60,000 bases of DNA from Nematostella vectensis (GCF_932526225.1 NC_064035.1:21815969-21875968); one strand, 5' to 3'; numbered from the stretch's first letter, positions 50,201 to 57,395 are shown. Notes: a model not told the origin generated them from the letters alone. Numbers and translations: made by a program.

Positions 50201-52819
50201 TTCAATATGTATTGTTGTTATTGTCTGCATCTTGCATCTTATGTGTTTATTTTTTTTTTCAAATAGTTGTGGAAAATTAGTTAGATTATAAATAGCTTGA
50301 TAAAAAGATTGTTTTGAAAGAAATAATAAATAATTGTTTTCACTCTTTTATGAACCAGGAACTACCCGAGGGCCAAGATGAATGCTAAAGACTGGAAGAC
50401 ATGAGAATTAAAAATCATGTCTTGAAAAGAACAGTAGGATGTTCTTATTCACTAGTCATTTGATACCCCCACACCCATGGTCCCAGGGAAGGGTGGGGGA
50501 TTAAACTGTAATAAAAGCCTGTTTCCAAGTTAAGAGTCAAAAACAGTCAATACCACCACCCCTCTTGACGTATTCTGGCTAAAAAGTGGTCTAAAACCCC
50601 ACATTAACCCCTGACTTCTGCGGGAGTAATGACTAGTTCATTACTATGTGATTCAGCAGTACACACTCATAGGTTTTTTAAGAACAAGATACTTATATAA
50701 TATAAAACTAAAAACAAACTTTTGCTTTTTAAATAATAAATCTGTAAAGAAAACAGTTTTCTATCAACCTAAAGATAATGGGAAAGGGGATATTTTAGAA
50801 AAGTACTGAATATAATTATCACATTATTGTTATTATATTTTTTTTCAAACAGTTAAAGAAGAGTCATATTTTTTCCTTTTTCTTCTCCCTGTTGACTATT
50901 TTATGCAATTGATGCTCTTTGCTATTTCCCCTCTACACCAAAAATAAATTAATGAACAGATTTTATTTTTAAATTAGTAATTTTCATTTAGTACTCTCAC
51001 TTATATCTTCTTTTTAGGATTTTCTTTCTAAGTCTCTTTCCAATTACATTTATTTTAGAGGTTTAGATTTATTTCATTGGAATAGTTGGATCCAGGGTTT
51101 CTCAAAACACCAAAATATAATGCATTACTGGATGTATATTTGTAGATATTAATTCCCATGGGGATGGAAAATCACCACTTATGGTACATTAAAACTTCAG
51201 TATCTAAAATTGTGTATGACACTATATTCCATCTTTGAAATCCTGTTTCATCCATTGTTCTTCGCAAGGACAAAGCTTGTCAGAATGTAGCTTTACAAAT
51301 GTACATTAATGGAACTTTTATTAAGGGGCAGGGTTTTTTTAGGGCAAGATACTCAAACTTTATAACACTAGCAACAACCTTGTTCTTTTTCAATAATAGA
51401 ATTCTGTTCACATAGCTTGGATAGCATAGACATGGCCTCTTTAGAGGCCTGTGGTGGTGAAAGGGTTAAGATAATGGGAAAGGGGAAATGTCAAGAAATG
51501 CTCAATCAAATTATTTTCATTACTGGTATATTTTTTTCACCAAACCTTTCAAGTTGAGTCAATTTACTTTATATCTCCTCTCCCGTCGACTATTTTTTAG
51601 TCAATTGATATTATTTGCTTCCTCTCTACCCCAAACATAGATCAATGAAAGGGTTTGGTTTGAAATTAGAAGTTAGCATTTTAGCACTGTCAGTGATGCC
51701 TTGGATGTTTTTTTTTTTAGGATTTGCTTCCAAAATCAATCTGTTTTTTCTTCATTGCATTCATTTGGGAGTAGGCCACCAACAACAAGGCCACTATATG
51801 GTAAAGGGGGGTGCACCAATATGTAATGCATAAAAGGAGATATATTTTTGGATTTTAATTTCCAGACATTTTTTTGAATATTCGGTCCAATGAAGGAGAG
51901 AATCGCCTCTAAATCAATACATAAAAATTACAGTATGGCATCTAAACAGTCTAAATATATTATTTTGAATCTTTGGAATGCTGTTACATCCATGACATTT
52001 TCTGCACAAGGGCAAAGCTTGTCAGAGTATTGTTTTGATTAAAAAAATATTCATAATGGAACTTCTATGATGGGACATAAGAATTTACCATTAGACTCTT
52101 GACAACTTTGACAGCCATATCCACACCAGGAATTGTGTTTGTTAACTTTGATGTACTGCATAATTTAAATTATTGAATAAGGCCTGGATCCATTTGTTTG
52201 GTACAATAAATAAATCTCAGTAAAGAGCAGGATCCTAGATCCCCCAAAAATACCTCGATCAGTCAACACAAAAGGTGTTCAATGCTGGCTCCGCTTTTAG
52301 GCAGTGCCTAAATCTATATATTATTCTGTCATATGCAATTTGTATCCATTTGTATCGGATTAGTAACAAAAAACCCTTGTTTTAGAAGCGCGTCTCGTTA
52401 GAGGTAACACATGCAAACATTCGTAGTTTTAGCCTTCGTAGGTTTAGCGTTCCGATTTCCGTTGAAAGTTCCGAATAAGAAAAAAAAATCCTTGTTCAGA
52501 AGCGCGTCTTGTTAGTAGCGTTGTTCACAGCGTCCTGGTGATCCTAGTATGACATCCCTACCCCCATAACTAAGCGAAATATACTGGATAGAGTTGGATA
52601 AAGTTGGATAGCAAAAACGGCCCGAATTGAAGTTTTTTACCCACCGCTCTTAGCAAACAGCACCAGAAGATTTTTGTTGGTCCTCAAGAGTTTTTTAAAA
52701 GGTTTTACATCGTTCACCTCTTCAATAGAATTTCTGTTCTCCTTCTTTTTTACTTGTAAACTCGGCGCAATCAGCTGTGAGGAAAGTAAAGTTAAAAGCA
52801 CAGCACATTATCCAATCAT
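16011..52819 (-). CDS. PDIA5: PDIA5-like protein disulfide isomerase with seven catalytic thioredoxin domains
   Basis: Thirty-four exons on the minus strand join with consistent phases and GT/AG borders to give 2,997 nt from 52,774 to the stop at 16,011. Uncertain signal-peptide codons lie upstream. The product of about 1,000 residues works in the ER lumen, forming and rearranging disulfides in secreted proteins. An N-terminal non-catalytic domain resembles that of vertebrate PDIA5. Seven thioredoxin domains follow with sites CGYC, CGHC, CGHC, CGHC, CPHC, CGHC and CGHC, each with a VMFYAP-type strand before and a G(Y/F)PT cis-proline loop after. The chain ends KQEL, an ER-retention signal. 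Vertebrate PDIA5 is known to have three such domains, so four extra have been gained. Head-to-head with RFT1. Exon coordinates are in the domain entries. Confidence 0.88.
16939..17961 (-). CDS. PDIA5: PDI exons 27-31: thioredoxin domain 6 (CGHC) with microexon
   Basis: Exons are 17,961-17,825 (KKPAPPPPPADW linker, NVLVMYFAP), 17,717-17,650 (CGHC-NEMKPNY), 17,379-17,298 (ANCNLAAVDCTKHKD to LAGYPT), the 13-nt microexon 17,106-17,094 (VKLYK) and 17,007-16,939 (NGKVAKEYEGDRSEK). Exon sizes 68, 82, 13 and 69 match domains 2 and 5 closely. A 47-bp array abuts the acceptor of exon 27. Confidence 0.88.
17957..18430. repeat. 47-bp minisatellite touching PDI exon 27, about 10 copies
   Basis: Units with the core AGGACTGTGAAAAGCATG recur every 47 bp from 17,957; the last two or three are diverged. 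The first unit overlaps the acceptor and first bases of exon 27. Each intact unit therefore carries TTTTCACAG followed by TCCT on the minus strand, the same as the true 3' splice site. Confidence 0.9.
18431..19287. other. PDI intron sequence, exon 26-27
   Basis: No gene found. A short stretch at about 18,500-18,590 repeats the word TCTCCCGC three or four times. The rest is AT-rich single-copy-looking DNA. Confidence 0.5.
19288..23236 (-). CDS. PDIA5: PDI exons 22-26: thioredoxin domain 5 (CPHC) with microexon
   Basis: Exons are 23,236-23,082 (linker PKENKPAGTSSETKERK, VLVMFYAP), 20,783-20,719 (CPHC-QKMKPVF), 20,646-20,565 (VKGALAAVDCTESKN to KGYPT), the 13-nt microexon 19,883-19,871 (LQYIR) and 19,356-19,288 (EGEFQFKYTGRRTAE). 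It is the only domain with CPHC. The intron between exons 22 and 23 holds the Penelope-like element. Confidence 0.87.
20398..20512. mobile_element. Foldback (MITE-like) element in PDI intron
   Basis: The two halves are near-perfect inverse copies around GGCGCACACG and CGTGTGCGCC, each flanked by ATGACGGC-type arms of about 45 bp, with TTAGGGAC and GTCCCCTA at the ends. No coding capacity. Confidence 0.7.
21090..21420 (+). pseudogene. Reverse-transcriptase fragment (non-LTR type)
   Basis: Short plus-strand readings in two frames include IDQLKNGKFPGIDSITAELL, the characteristic finger-region motif of non-LTR reverse transcriptases. Frames are broken and only about 330 bp remain. It sits in the PDI intron between exons 22 and 23. 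Confidence 0.6.
21421..22345 (+). mobile_element. Penelope-like retroelement remnant with GIY-YIG endonuclease region
   Basis: Readings in order are LDVTVINGNIETDLYV (end of the RT), PYAQALRLRRIC, PNIGKMLNELQPLL, then an open 78-codon frame at 21,852 with AFRRPKNLKDCLVRAKI and a cysteine pair CVICKD. After a stop comes KACGLQYVVSTTTKFQVRFNNHK, where GLQYVxSTTxKFxxR is the GIY-YIG motif. Several frameshifts and stops show it is dead. Confidence 0.75.
22511..22546 (+). ncRNA. Degenerate hammerhead-ribozyme-like core downstream of the Penelope-like element
   Basis: CTGAGGA at 22,515-22,521 is followed by the pairing GGCTG (22,523-22,527) and CAGCC (22,535-22,539), then GAAA (22,540-22,543). This is the hammerhead order CUGAUGA-stem II-GAAA with one base changed. 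Hammerhead motifs are known in Penelope-like elements. The changed base suggests it is inactive, or that the match is partial. Confidence 0.4.
22600..23081. other. PDI intron sequence
   Basis: No recognisable gene. The only open stretches are short and biased. Confidence 0.4.
23390..23625. repeat. Imperfect CCA/TCA simple-sequence tract
   Basis: A run of CCACCATCA-type words with many interruptions, in the intron upstream of PDI exon 22. Confidence 0.8.
23630..23905. repeat. 42-bp tandem array, about 7 copies
   Basis: Units contain ATCTCGTATTCTCTTTAGGG and recur every 42 bp. Eleven bases, TTCTCTTTAGG, also occur at the start of PDI exon 22 (23,229 onward), about 400 bp away. Because 42 is a multiple of 3, a repeating open frame appears here; it is not a gene. 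Confidence 0.85.
24323..24553 (+). pseudogene. LINE fragment (CR1/Jockey-like), linker region
   Basis: The 76-codon reading contains NILDGFAPLKIKSVRARSKV followed by PWYNREIAEPKRKRR. This matches the segment between endonuclease and reverse transcriptase of CR1/Jockey-type LINE proteins. Only this piece is recognisable. It lies in a PDI intron in antisense orientation. Confidence 0.65.
24600..25390. other. PDI intron sequence
   Basis: AT-rich. No exon with a thioredoxin signature and no element recognised. A minus-strand reading at 25,210-25,300 has no good match to the PDI layout. Confidence 0.4.
25395..26415. repeat. 1-kb imperfect CCACCATCA tract
   Basis: Almost the whole kilobase is made of CCA, TCA and ACC words without a fixed period. 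Long histidine/proline/threonine-rich readings arise in two frames and are artefacts of the composition. It lies in the intron upstream of PDI exon 21's partner exons. Confidence 0.9.
26569..27345 (-). CDS. PDIA5: PDI exons 18-21: thioredoxin domain 4 (CGHC)
   Basis: After the shared exon 18 come 27,016-26,949 (CGHC-KKMKPHF), 26,824-26,730 (IDGVLAAVDCTKHGN to QGFPTLKYFR) and 26,637-26,569 (KGKFAFDYERARAK). Exon 20 is 95 nt, exactly the 82-nt plus 13-nt exon pair seen in domains 2, 5 and 6. This unit therefore seems to have lost the intron next to the microexon. Confidence 0.87.
27113..28587 (-). CDS. PDIA5: PDI exons 15-18: thioredoxin domain 3 (CGHC)
   Basis: Exons are 28,587-28,448 (PKEPPRPPPPEQEW linker, HVLVMFYAP), 28,364-28,294 (CGHC-KKAKPEL), 27,548-27,484 (IAYAAVDCTKEMAVCQQFGVEG) and 27,345-27,113. 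The 233-nt exon 18 encodes YPTFRYFNYGKNDFKY, closes domain 3, and carries the proline linker and first strand of domain 4. Exons 18-21 overlap in function with the next domain, showing that introns inside this unit were lost. Confidence 0.87.
27571..28184. mobile_element. Non-autonomous DNA transposon with terminal inverted repeats
   Basis: The left end AGCCTGTGTACAG...CCTGGCAACAGG (27,574-27,609) is matched in inverse at the right end, CCTGTTGCCAGG...CTGTACACAGGCT (about 28,144-28,180). About 600 bp of internal sequence carries one unrecognised 70-codon reading. Inserted in the PDI intron between exons 16 and 17. Confidence 0.7.
28907..29955 (-). CDS. PDIA5: PDI exons 10-14: thioredoxin domain 2 (CGHC) with microexon
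   Basis: Exons are 29,955-29,816 (linker and PSVLVMFYAP), 29,666-29,599 (CGHC-KAMKPEY), 29,353-29,272 (IPGVLAAVDATKEA to EGYPT), the 13-nt microexon 29,099-29,087 (VKYFK) and 28,972-28,907 (DGEFAFDVNERKGD). The microexon has clean AG and GTAAGT borders and is needed to keep the frame. Confidence 0.87.
30271..42332 (-). CDS. PDIA5: PDI exons 6-9: thioredoxin domain 1 (CGYC)
   Basis: Exons are 42,332-42,272 (ELSKLLTREKKPVLIMFYAP), 34,960-34,893 (W-CGYC-KRFKPEF), 34,823-34,732 (VLAGMDVDTED to ITGFPTTIYF) and 30,339-30,271 (LGQPKYKYSGKHEKD). The intron before the CGYC exon is 7.3 kb and filled by a 28-bp minisatellite that abuts the exon. The intron after exon 8 is 4.4 kb and holds a 47-bp minisatellite. 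CGYC is less common than CGHC and would be expected to change redox potential. Confidence 0.85.
30411..33512. repeat. 47-48-bp minisatellite, about 65 copies, in PDI intron 8
   Basis: Units around GAATGGCATCTGGCCTGGGA and ACAACTGACAGTACAAGAAA repeat with 47 bp (GGGATAGACGACAAC type) or 48 bp (TTGGCAAAGAGGACAAA, TTGGCACAGAGG and TTGGCCCAGAAGACAAC types). All three minus-strand frames stay open for hundreds of codons, because no unit frame contains a stop and 47 is not a multiple of 3. There is no start context or family match, so it is not annotated as coding. Confidence 0.95.
33513..34731. other. PDI intron sequence between the 47-bp array and exon 8
   Basis: AT-rich intron DNA. Nothing recognised. 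Confidence 0.5.
35836..36410. mobile_element. AT-rich foldback element inside the 28-bp array, copy 1
   Basis: Ends are inverse copies, CAGGGCTTCTGGAATT and AATTCCAGAAGCCCTG, flanked by TGTAAT on both sides (possible 6-bp target duplication). The interior has repeated AATTACGCGG words and no coding capacity. Confidence 0.8.
38366..38907. mobile_element. AT-rich foldback element inside the 28-bp array, copy 2
   Basis: Nearly identical to 35,836-36,410 but shorter by about 33 bp, mainly through a small deletion near the left end. The order of variant repeat units on both sides is the same as around copy 1, so it arose by segmental duplication of the array, not by a second insertion. Confidence 0.85.
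41588..42271. other. PDI intron sequence with ATCACC-type simple repeats
   Basis: Simple-sequence tracts of CACCATCAC and ATTATCATC lie near 41,620-41,720 and 42,170-42,240. No gene is visible before exon 6. Confidence 0.5.
42480..42800. repeat. Diverged direct repeats around ACAACCAAACTTGGTA
   Basis: The words ACATCACATGACAACCAAAC and CATCGTACGACAACCAAAC start two copies of about 115 bp (near 42,560 and 42,663), each continuing with ATGT-T-CAAG-GGGT. A third weaker copy follows near 42,730. No coding capacity. Confidence 0.55.
43300..43590. repeat. ATTATCATTA-type simple-sequence tract
   Basis: Long runs of TCATTATC and TTATCATTAGGGGTATC words. Hydrophobic readings on both strands are compositional. 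Confidence 0.85.
43640..45760 (+). mobile_element. CR1/Jockey-like LINE, decayed, in PDI intron
   Basis: In order: an endonuclease part with SNMMFLSPKIDELRVAISNS, SVCITETWLKPH, LGNFNQ and KLDLVFTNF...GLSDHDTV; then the linker RSALMCFNM. The RT part has LGSLNPTKASGPDNIPSWLL and, after breaks, YVDDTTISET (the catalytic YxDD motif) with ALSASADKFKLNERKCKELR. Many frameshifts and stops separate the blocks. A three-unit piece of the 28-bp minisatellite is embedded at 44,812-44,898. Confidence 0.8.
44812..44898. repeat. Three inverted 28-bp minisatellite units inside the LINE
   Basis: GTTGTGTATTACAGGGTGTG and close variants occur three times in the orientation opposite to the main array at 34,947-41,587. 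The LINE reading is interrupted by it. Confidence 0.9.
45835..52819 (-). CDS. PDIA5: PDI exons 1-5: signal region and non-catalytic N-terminal domain
   Basis: Exons are 52,774-52,645, 47,175-47,088, 46,796-46,731, 46,652-46,607 and 45,927-45,835. They encode KPFKKLLRTNKNLLVLFAKS, then GTVAFINCGDSKKLCKKFKV, a short strand exon and the linker PWEEEPGSSDVVHLEKAG. There is no CxxC. The pattern matches the N-terminal domain of PDIA5. Upstream of 52,774 the same frame reads CAVLLTLLSSQ, a good signal-peptide core. An in-frame TAA at 52,808-52,810 separates it from the ATG at 52,817-52,819. Alternatively 52,774 is a splice acceptor (TTTCCTCACAG) and exon 1 lies elsewhere. Confidence 0.8.
46285..46520. 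repeat. 63-bp tandem array, four copies
   Basis: Units starting CCCTGTTATCAAAGCATTCA at 46,285, 46,348, 46,411 and 46,474, the last truncated. It lies in the PDI intron just downstream of exon 4 on the minus strand. The length is a multiple of 3, so a spurious repeating frame appears. Confidence 0.9.
47187..47270. repeat. (AAT)n microsatellite, about 28 units
   Basis: Uninterrupted AAT triplets immediately upstream (minus strand) of PDI exon 2; only 11 bp separate it from the acceptor region. The poly-tyrosine reading on the minus strand is an artefact. Confidence 0.97.
47600..47725. repeat. Interspersed repeat, copy A
   Basis: Shares a diverged segment of about 100 bp with 49,385-49,505: GCATAGGTATAGA-type, ATATGGTATA, TATGCGACT and GCGCGGGTACCCTGTGGTGT follow in the same order. 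Not a tRNA-derived element as far as I can see. Confidence 0.6.
49095..49222. mobile_element. Foldback element with GGTTCCGCTGGTTCC arms
   Basis: The arm ATATACTGGCTCCGCCGGTT...CAGTAATGCCG is matched by CGGCATTACT...AACCAGCGGAACCAGTATAT, leaving a loop of about 20 bp. It could form a hairpin of over 45 bp. No coding capacity. Confidence 0.75.
49385..49505. repeat. Interspersed repeat, copy B
   Basis: Partner of 47,600-47,725 in the same orientation, followed by a CCAGCCAGTCAGTC simple repeat. Confidence 0.6.
52370..52515. repeat. Two direct repeats around GAAGCGCGTCTYGTTAG
   Basis: CCTTGTTTTAGAAGCGCGTC at about 52,373 and CCTTGTTCAGAAGCGCGTCT at about 52,488 are direct copies about 115 bp apart. 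Confidence 0.6.
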
Positions 52820-53238
52820 GACACAACGAACAACTACACAGCTGTCTTCCGGCAAATTATACACTAACCACCGCAAGCATAAGTAGAATCTCCTGCCAAT
52901 GGGCCATATTGTGCATTTTGTATAAAAGGATAAGAAACCATAGGAAATAGATTGTTTATAAAACCGTGAAACGCCGACAAAAGCTTCTTTGTGCCACGTG
53001 GCGCCCCAGGGAGAGCTGGTCAGCGGCCTACTAAAGAACCCTATAAAAACAAGTAATTTCATTGGTTACTAGACTATCAAAAATATTATAAAAGTTATTG
53101 TACTGTAAGCCTTTAGAGAAAATCATTGAAAATTTCTTTCCAGATCCGAGAGAAGGAAGTTTTTGGTGTGAAATCTTCATTTCCCGTCTTTGTAAGAGGA
53201 CCATAAGAGGACTGGGTTCTAAAGTAGCTATCTCCAAG
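52820..53238. promoter_or_regulatory. Shared head-to-head promoter of PDIA5-like and RFT1
   Basis: About 420 bp separate the two divergent start regions. Seen are CCAAT at 52,896-52,900, the palindrome GCCACGTGGC at 52,993-53,002, a TATAAAA at 53,042-53,048 (plus strand) and an inverse CCAAT at 53,061-53,065. The ACGT-core palindrome is the kind of site bound by bZIP factors, including XBP1 of the unfolded protein response. A canonical ERSE with the 9-base spacing was looked for and not found. Confidence 0.5.
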
Positions 53239-54349
53239 ATGGCGGACAAATCAATCGTAGGGAGCACCGTGCGGTCCGCTTCTTATAATGTCGCCCTTCA
53301 AGTCACTTTCAGGATTCTCACGTTTTTTATGAACGGGATCCTAATGCGGTTCATCTCTAGGGATATGCTTGGGGTCGTGAATGTCCGCCTTGTGCTTCTA
53401 CAACAAACGATCACCTTCGTTTCTCGCGAAGCCTTCCGCAAGTCTTGCCTCACCAAGTCAGCAAGTGGGTCTGAACAACACTGGCCGCAAGTTATAAACC
53501 TGCTTTGGTGCGTGTTTCCCATAGGCGTAGTGACCTCTGCTCTTCTTGGGTTTGTATGGATCTATTATCTTGAGAAGCCCGACCCGAATATAGTAGCAAA
53601 CTACTCCCTTGCAGTGGTAATTTTCGCGTCTACTGGAGCAATAGAGCTTCTGTCTGAGCAACTGTGGGTTATTTCTCAAGTTTTCCTGTTCTTTCGACTT
53701 AAAGTCGTAATAGAAGGGATTGCAAACTTTGTGAAGTGTGTTCTGACTGTCTTTCTTGTCATAGTATTCCCCGGTCTTGGAGTTATGTCTTTTTGTTTGG
53801 CCCAAGTTTCATTTTCAGTGCTGTCTGTGGGACTGTACTATGCATATTTTGTACACCAGCTTCAAACAGGAGAAGCATCCAAAATTAATGATTTCCCATT
53901 AAAGTCTATGACTGACTGTTTACCAGCTATCATACCGGGCAAGGCAATAGTTAGCCTAGAAATGGCTAGTCTGACCTGGAGTTTTTTTAAGCAGTCTTTC
54001 TTAAAGAAGATTCTCACTGAGGGAGAACGCTTCATCATGACTTTATTCCAGGCACTGACATTTGCAGAACAAGGCATTTATGACGTTATCAACAACTTGG
54101 GATCACTTGTTGCAAGGTGTGTCTTTATGCCGATTGAAGAGAGTTATTACACTTTCTTCTCGCACGTGCTGTCTCGGGGAAAACTTGCAAAAGACCAGCC
54201 CGGTGAATCTGCCAAAATGGCTGCACAGGCTCTTGAACTGGTGCTAAAGTTTGCAGTGTTGGTTGGGATGACAATATTAGTGTTTGGCTATGCATACTCG
54301 TATTTGTTGTTGGACATCTATGGAGGCTCAATGCTTAGTGGAGGCGAAG
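53239..54349 (+). CDS. RFT1: RFT1 homologue, exon 1
   Basis: The ATG at 53,239 is in good context (CAAGATGG). It opens a 370-codon exon beginning MADKSIVGSTVRSASYNVAL and ending at GGCGAAG before GTATGT. Multiple hydrophobic spans and blocks such as RFISRDMLGVVNVRL, TFVSREAFRKSCL and RCVFMPIEESYYTFFS are hallmarks of RFT1. This ER multi-span protein of the MATE/MOP-like fold is needed in N-glycosylation at the Man5GlcNAc2-dolichol stage. The length fits the N-terminal two-thirds of the family (about 540 residues). Unlike the PDI gene it has one long exon. Confidence 0.92.
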
Positions 54350-55493
54350 GTATGTTGACAAATTATTGATAAAATAATGATTTTGGTAGTTAAAACGTTC
54401 AAAATCAGCAGTCTATCAAAGTTTACATAGCCAGCTTTGATTGTTTGTCTAATACATATGATAAGCGGGAGGAATATGAGTTTATATTATAAGGTAATAT
54501 GTAATTAGGAATATGTTTTCAAGCCCTTATGGGGATATGTGGAACATCCTTGGGAACCCAGGGTACTGTGGTCAATGTAATAAGGCAAAACGAGGCTGAT
54601 GGAGGGGGAGAGAGCAATAGAGAAGACAAAGGAGCCAGAACACACCCTGGGAGTCTGTTCTTTCAAAGCCATTTCCCAAAGGGCTGGGAAATAACAGGCC
54701 CTGATTGAGCTTATCATTTTGGATAAAGGTTAGCCCAATCACAAGCCTTGCCTTTATTCCCTTTATTTACAACCAACAGAACTTTTAATGAGGTGAAACA
54801 CTGAAATTGTGCACCACGCACAAAAAAAGGAATCTTCACACCAAAATCTTGTGCTACATTAGCAAAACAGGCTAGTTGTTCAGCGATGCTTGTTACTGGA
54901 ATAGCTATAGATAACAAGAGGAGAGACTTTGCAGAATTGCCGGACAGAATTTGGAAAAAGTTTGACCCACCAGATCTTCCCTGGTATATGCAAAGCTCTT
55001 TGGCTTCCGAAGGACCTTCATACAAAGATGGCCAGAACATTCAATGATCATTGTTGTGTACCAAGTATAAATAAATTTGTTACTATAATCGCAGAGCAAA
55101 ATTCCAAATTTCAGTTGAAAATATACAGTATTACTGCATAACGTTGCTTAAAAAATTATGTCCAAATATCAATACTACTTGTAACCTGCAAAGAAGTGAA
55201 GATTTGATGTTTTTGTTTGTTTTGAGCCTTTGAACTATATAAACTTTTTGTTCCTCATTTGATTTCTGCATTCTTTTTCCTTTTTACTGTTGAATCTGTT
55301 GTATTACAATGCTGCATTTTCAAAACATTGATTTGTTTTTGTCTTTTGGGATTTTCTGTTCCGCCAGTCAAATTATGCTAAGCCAATCAGATTCTTGCCA
55401 TCAAGTTTTCAATTTTTTTCCATGGCCTATCATTCTGTTCTAAATTTGCCTCTTTTATAGTGGATCCTGCTGACATGTTGACTATGTTTGCAG
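54350..55493 (+). other. RFT1 intron 1
   Basis: GT donor at 54,350. Two AG acceptors are near 55,460 and 55,493; the second keeps the frame as GEG-SSLLRWYC, which fits the family. No other feature is recognised. Confidence 0.7.
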
Positions 55494-55725
55494 GCTCATC
55501 CCTACTCAGATGGTACTGCGTCTATGTTCTAATCATTGCTGTTAATGGGATTACTGAGTGTTTCATGTTTGCGGCAATGAGCAAACAGGATGTTGACCTG
55601 TATAACTACAAGATGATGTTGTTCTCTGTTATTTTCTTGTTTGCATCATGGTACCTGACAATCTTTGGGAGTGCTGGGTTCATCATGGCAAATTGCCTAA
55701 ACATGCTACTCAGGATTGCTCACAG
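55494..55725 (+). CDS. RFT1: RFT1 homologue, exon 2
   Basis: A 232-nt exon continuing in phase, encoding LLRWYCVYVLIIAVNGITEC, FAAMSKQDVDLYNYKMM and a further membrane span ending MLLRIAHR, before GTATTG. This is the conserved late part of RFT1. The cumulative length is 447 codons plus 2 nt. The remaining roughly 90 residues are not found in the window and probably lie beyond position 60,000, after the Harbinger insertion. Confidence 0.9.
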
Positions 55726-57395
55726 GTATTGCCACTATGTAGCAATGTTTTTTTTTATTACATTTATTTAGAAACATTTCATCATTTACTGGAATTTAAT
55801 TTTGATACTGTACAACAAGAAGTTGAGGTCCATATTTCAAGGTATTTTAAAGCCACTTGCACAGGTGAAGTAAATTTTAATGGTATTGCACAAAGCTTTA
55901 AACAGTCATTATAATTATGTCAAGAACGGCTATCTGATTTATTTTATGGCCTTTGAGTTCTGACTATTTATGCCTGGTGCCGACTATTGACATAAAGACA
56001 TAACAAATAGGCGTACAAACTCTTTGTAAAAACGGAGCTAGATACTTGGTGTGTGCTTATTGATAAAAAAGGTTTGGACACACCGTGACCAAGTTGCATC
56101 TGTAGGATTAGTAAAAGCTTCAGCATCATACCAAAATTGAGACACTGTACTTTGTTCTCTTTTCATCAGCCCATTACAACTCATTTCTCTTACTATACAT
56201 GTCTATGGTATTATTGCTTGGGGAGTTGCTGCAAAATGAACTAGCTTCTTTTTCTAAAAAAAAAAACGTGCTTAAGATGATAATATTTTGAAAGTGCTGC
56301 CTGCTTTATTTTAAACTCTGATTCAAAATCATTTTTAAAAACTCAGTCATGATCAGTATCAGTATAGTAGAATATATTTCTTATGACTTTCATGTCAAAG
56401 AATGTGGAACTGAAATTCGGCTGCTTTCTTTATTGAGATCCAGTCCAGGCATATGGGGTTGCATTCCTGACAAAGTTAGATTGAGTTTATTCTAGCAATA
56501 TTAACAGTTCTGAATATGTAGCAATTGGCCGTGTGAAATGAGATTGATTTGAGTGTATAATTTCAAGTTTTGGCAGAAAAACCTGAAATAACGCATTTTC
56601 CTTAAATCCATTTAAATTCTGAGATCAAGTGAAAGCCATTTAAAGCAGAGAATCATATGCAAAAAAAAGGAAGATATTGTTTTTCAATAATGTTGAACGT
56701 TCGTTGGAATGTCGTCATTCATGATTGCGCATGCAGCACGCGCACAAAATGCAAATAACACAACTCACAAACTATAAATAGGCCATTTCAGCTATAAGCA
56801 TGCACCTGCTTCGTTTGATGTAAGCTTAAAAAAGTGTGCGCTGGATTCTGTTAGTTGAGGTAGGTTTCTATGGTTATGCACGCACAAACTTATAGCTGGA
56901 ATGGCCTATTGAATAATCAGTTGACTGCCTGGTTGGGATATAAAGATGATGGAAAAACATGTAACCACATAACGATCTTCAGCAATAACCATAGTATAGC
57001 GTGTGCATATAATTTCTTATGTAATTTGATTGACTCAATGTACGTCACAAATTGACTGTACCCAGGCCTTCCAGTTCATGGCTCTTTTTTAAATACCTGA
57101 ATATTGCAGATTTGAGTTATTCATGTAAAAGTGTGGATATGTAGCAAAAGCTGGATTTGTAACAACAATCAACCAGATATGTACAGTAACAACAGCGCCA
57201 GTAAATGGAGAAACAGACGCAGCCGAGGGGACCTGGGTCAAGACCCCCCACCAACGCGCGGGAAAAACAAACCCTAAGATTGGAGGCGGCAAGCATAAAC
57301 ACATAAGAGTGGATTGACAAACCCCGAGTTTATTTTGGTTTCTTGTTCTTATGACGTCATTTAAAAAGACTAGAGAATATTTGGTTGTGTCATAC
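55726..57395. other. RFT1 intron 2 (part), no further exon found
   Basis: AT-rich. I searched for the missing RFT1 C-terminal exon and did not see it. A foldback lies at 56,776-56,914. Confidence 0.5.
56776..56914. mobile_element. Small foldback element
   Basis: AATAGGCCATTTCAGCTATA at about 56,777 is matched inversely by TATAGCTGGAATGGCCTATT at about 56,891; GCATGCA/TGCACGC-like words follow inside each arm. No coding capacity. Confidence 0.6.

Larger units (their letters stand above)
49222..52576. mobile_element. Region bounded by 40-bp inverted repeats
   Basis: The 40 bases at 49,222-49,261 (beginning CGCTTAGTTATAGGGGTAGG) recur inverted at 52,537-52,576 with one mismatch. This suggests a 3.3-kb element or two related foldbacks in opposite orientation. 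Inside, no transposase is visible. The two halves at about 50,775-51,300 and 51,470-52,045 are diverged tandem copies of each other (ATAATGGGAAAGGGGA, CTCTACMCCAAA, CAAAGCTTGTCAGA in the same order). All lies within PDI intron 1. Confidence 0.5.

Noticed and set aside
52820-53238. Canonical ER stress response element
   Set aside because: CCAAT and CCACG are both present, but not with the required 9-base spacing.
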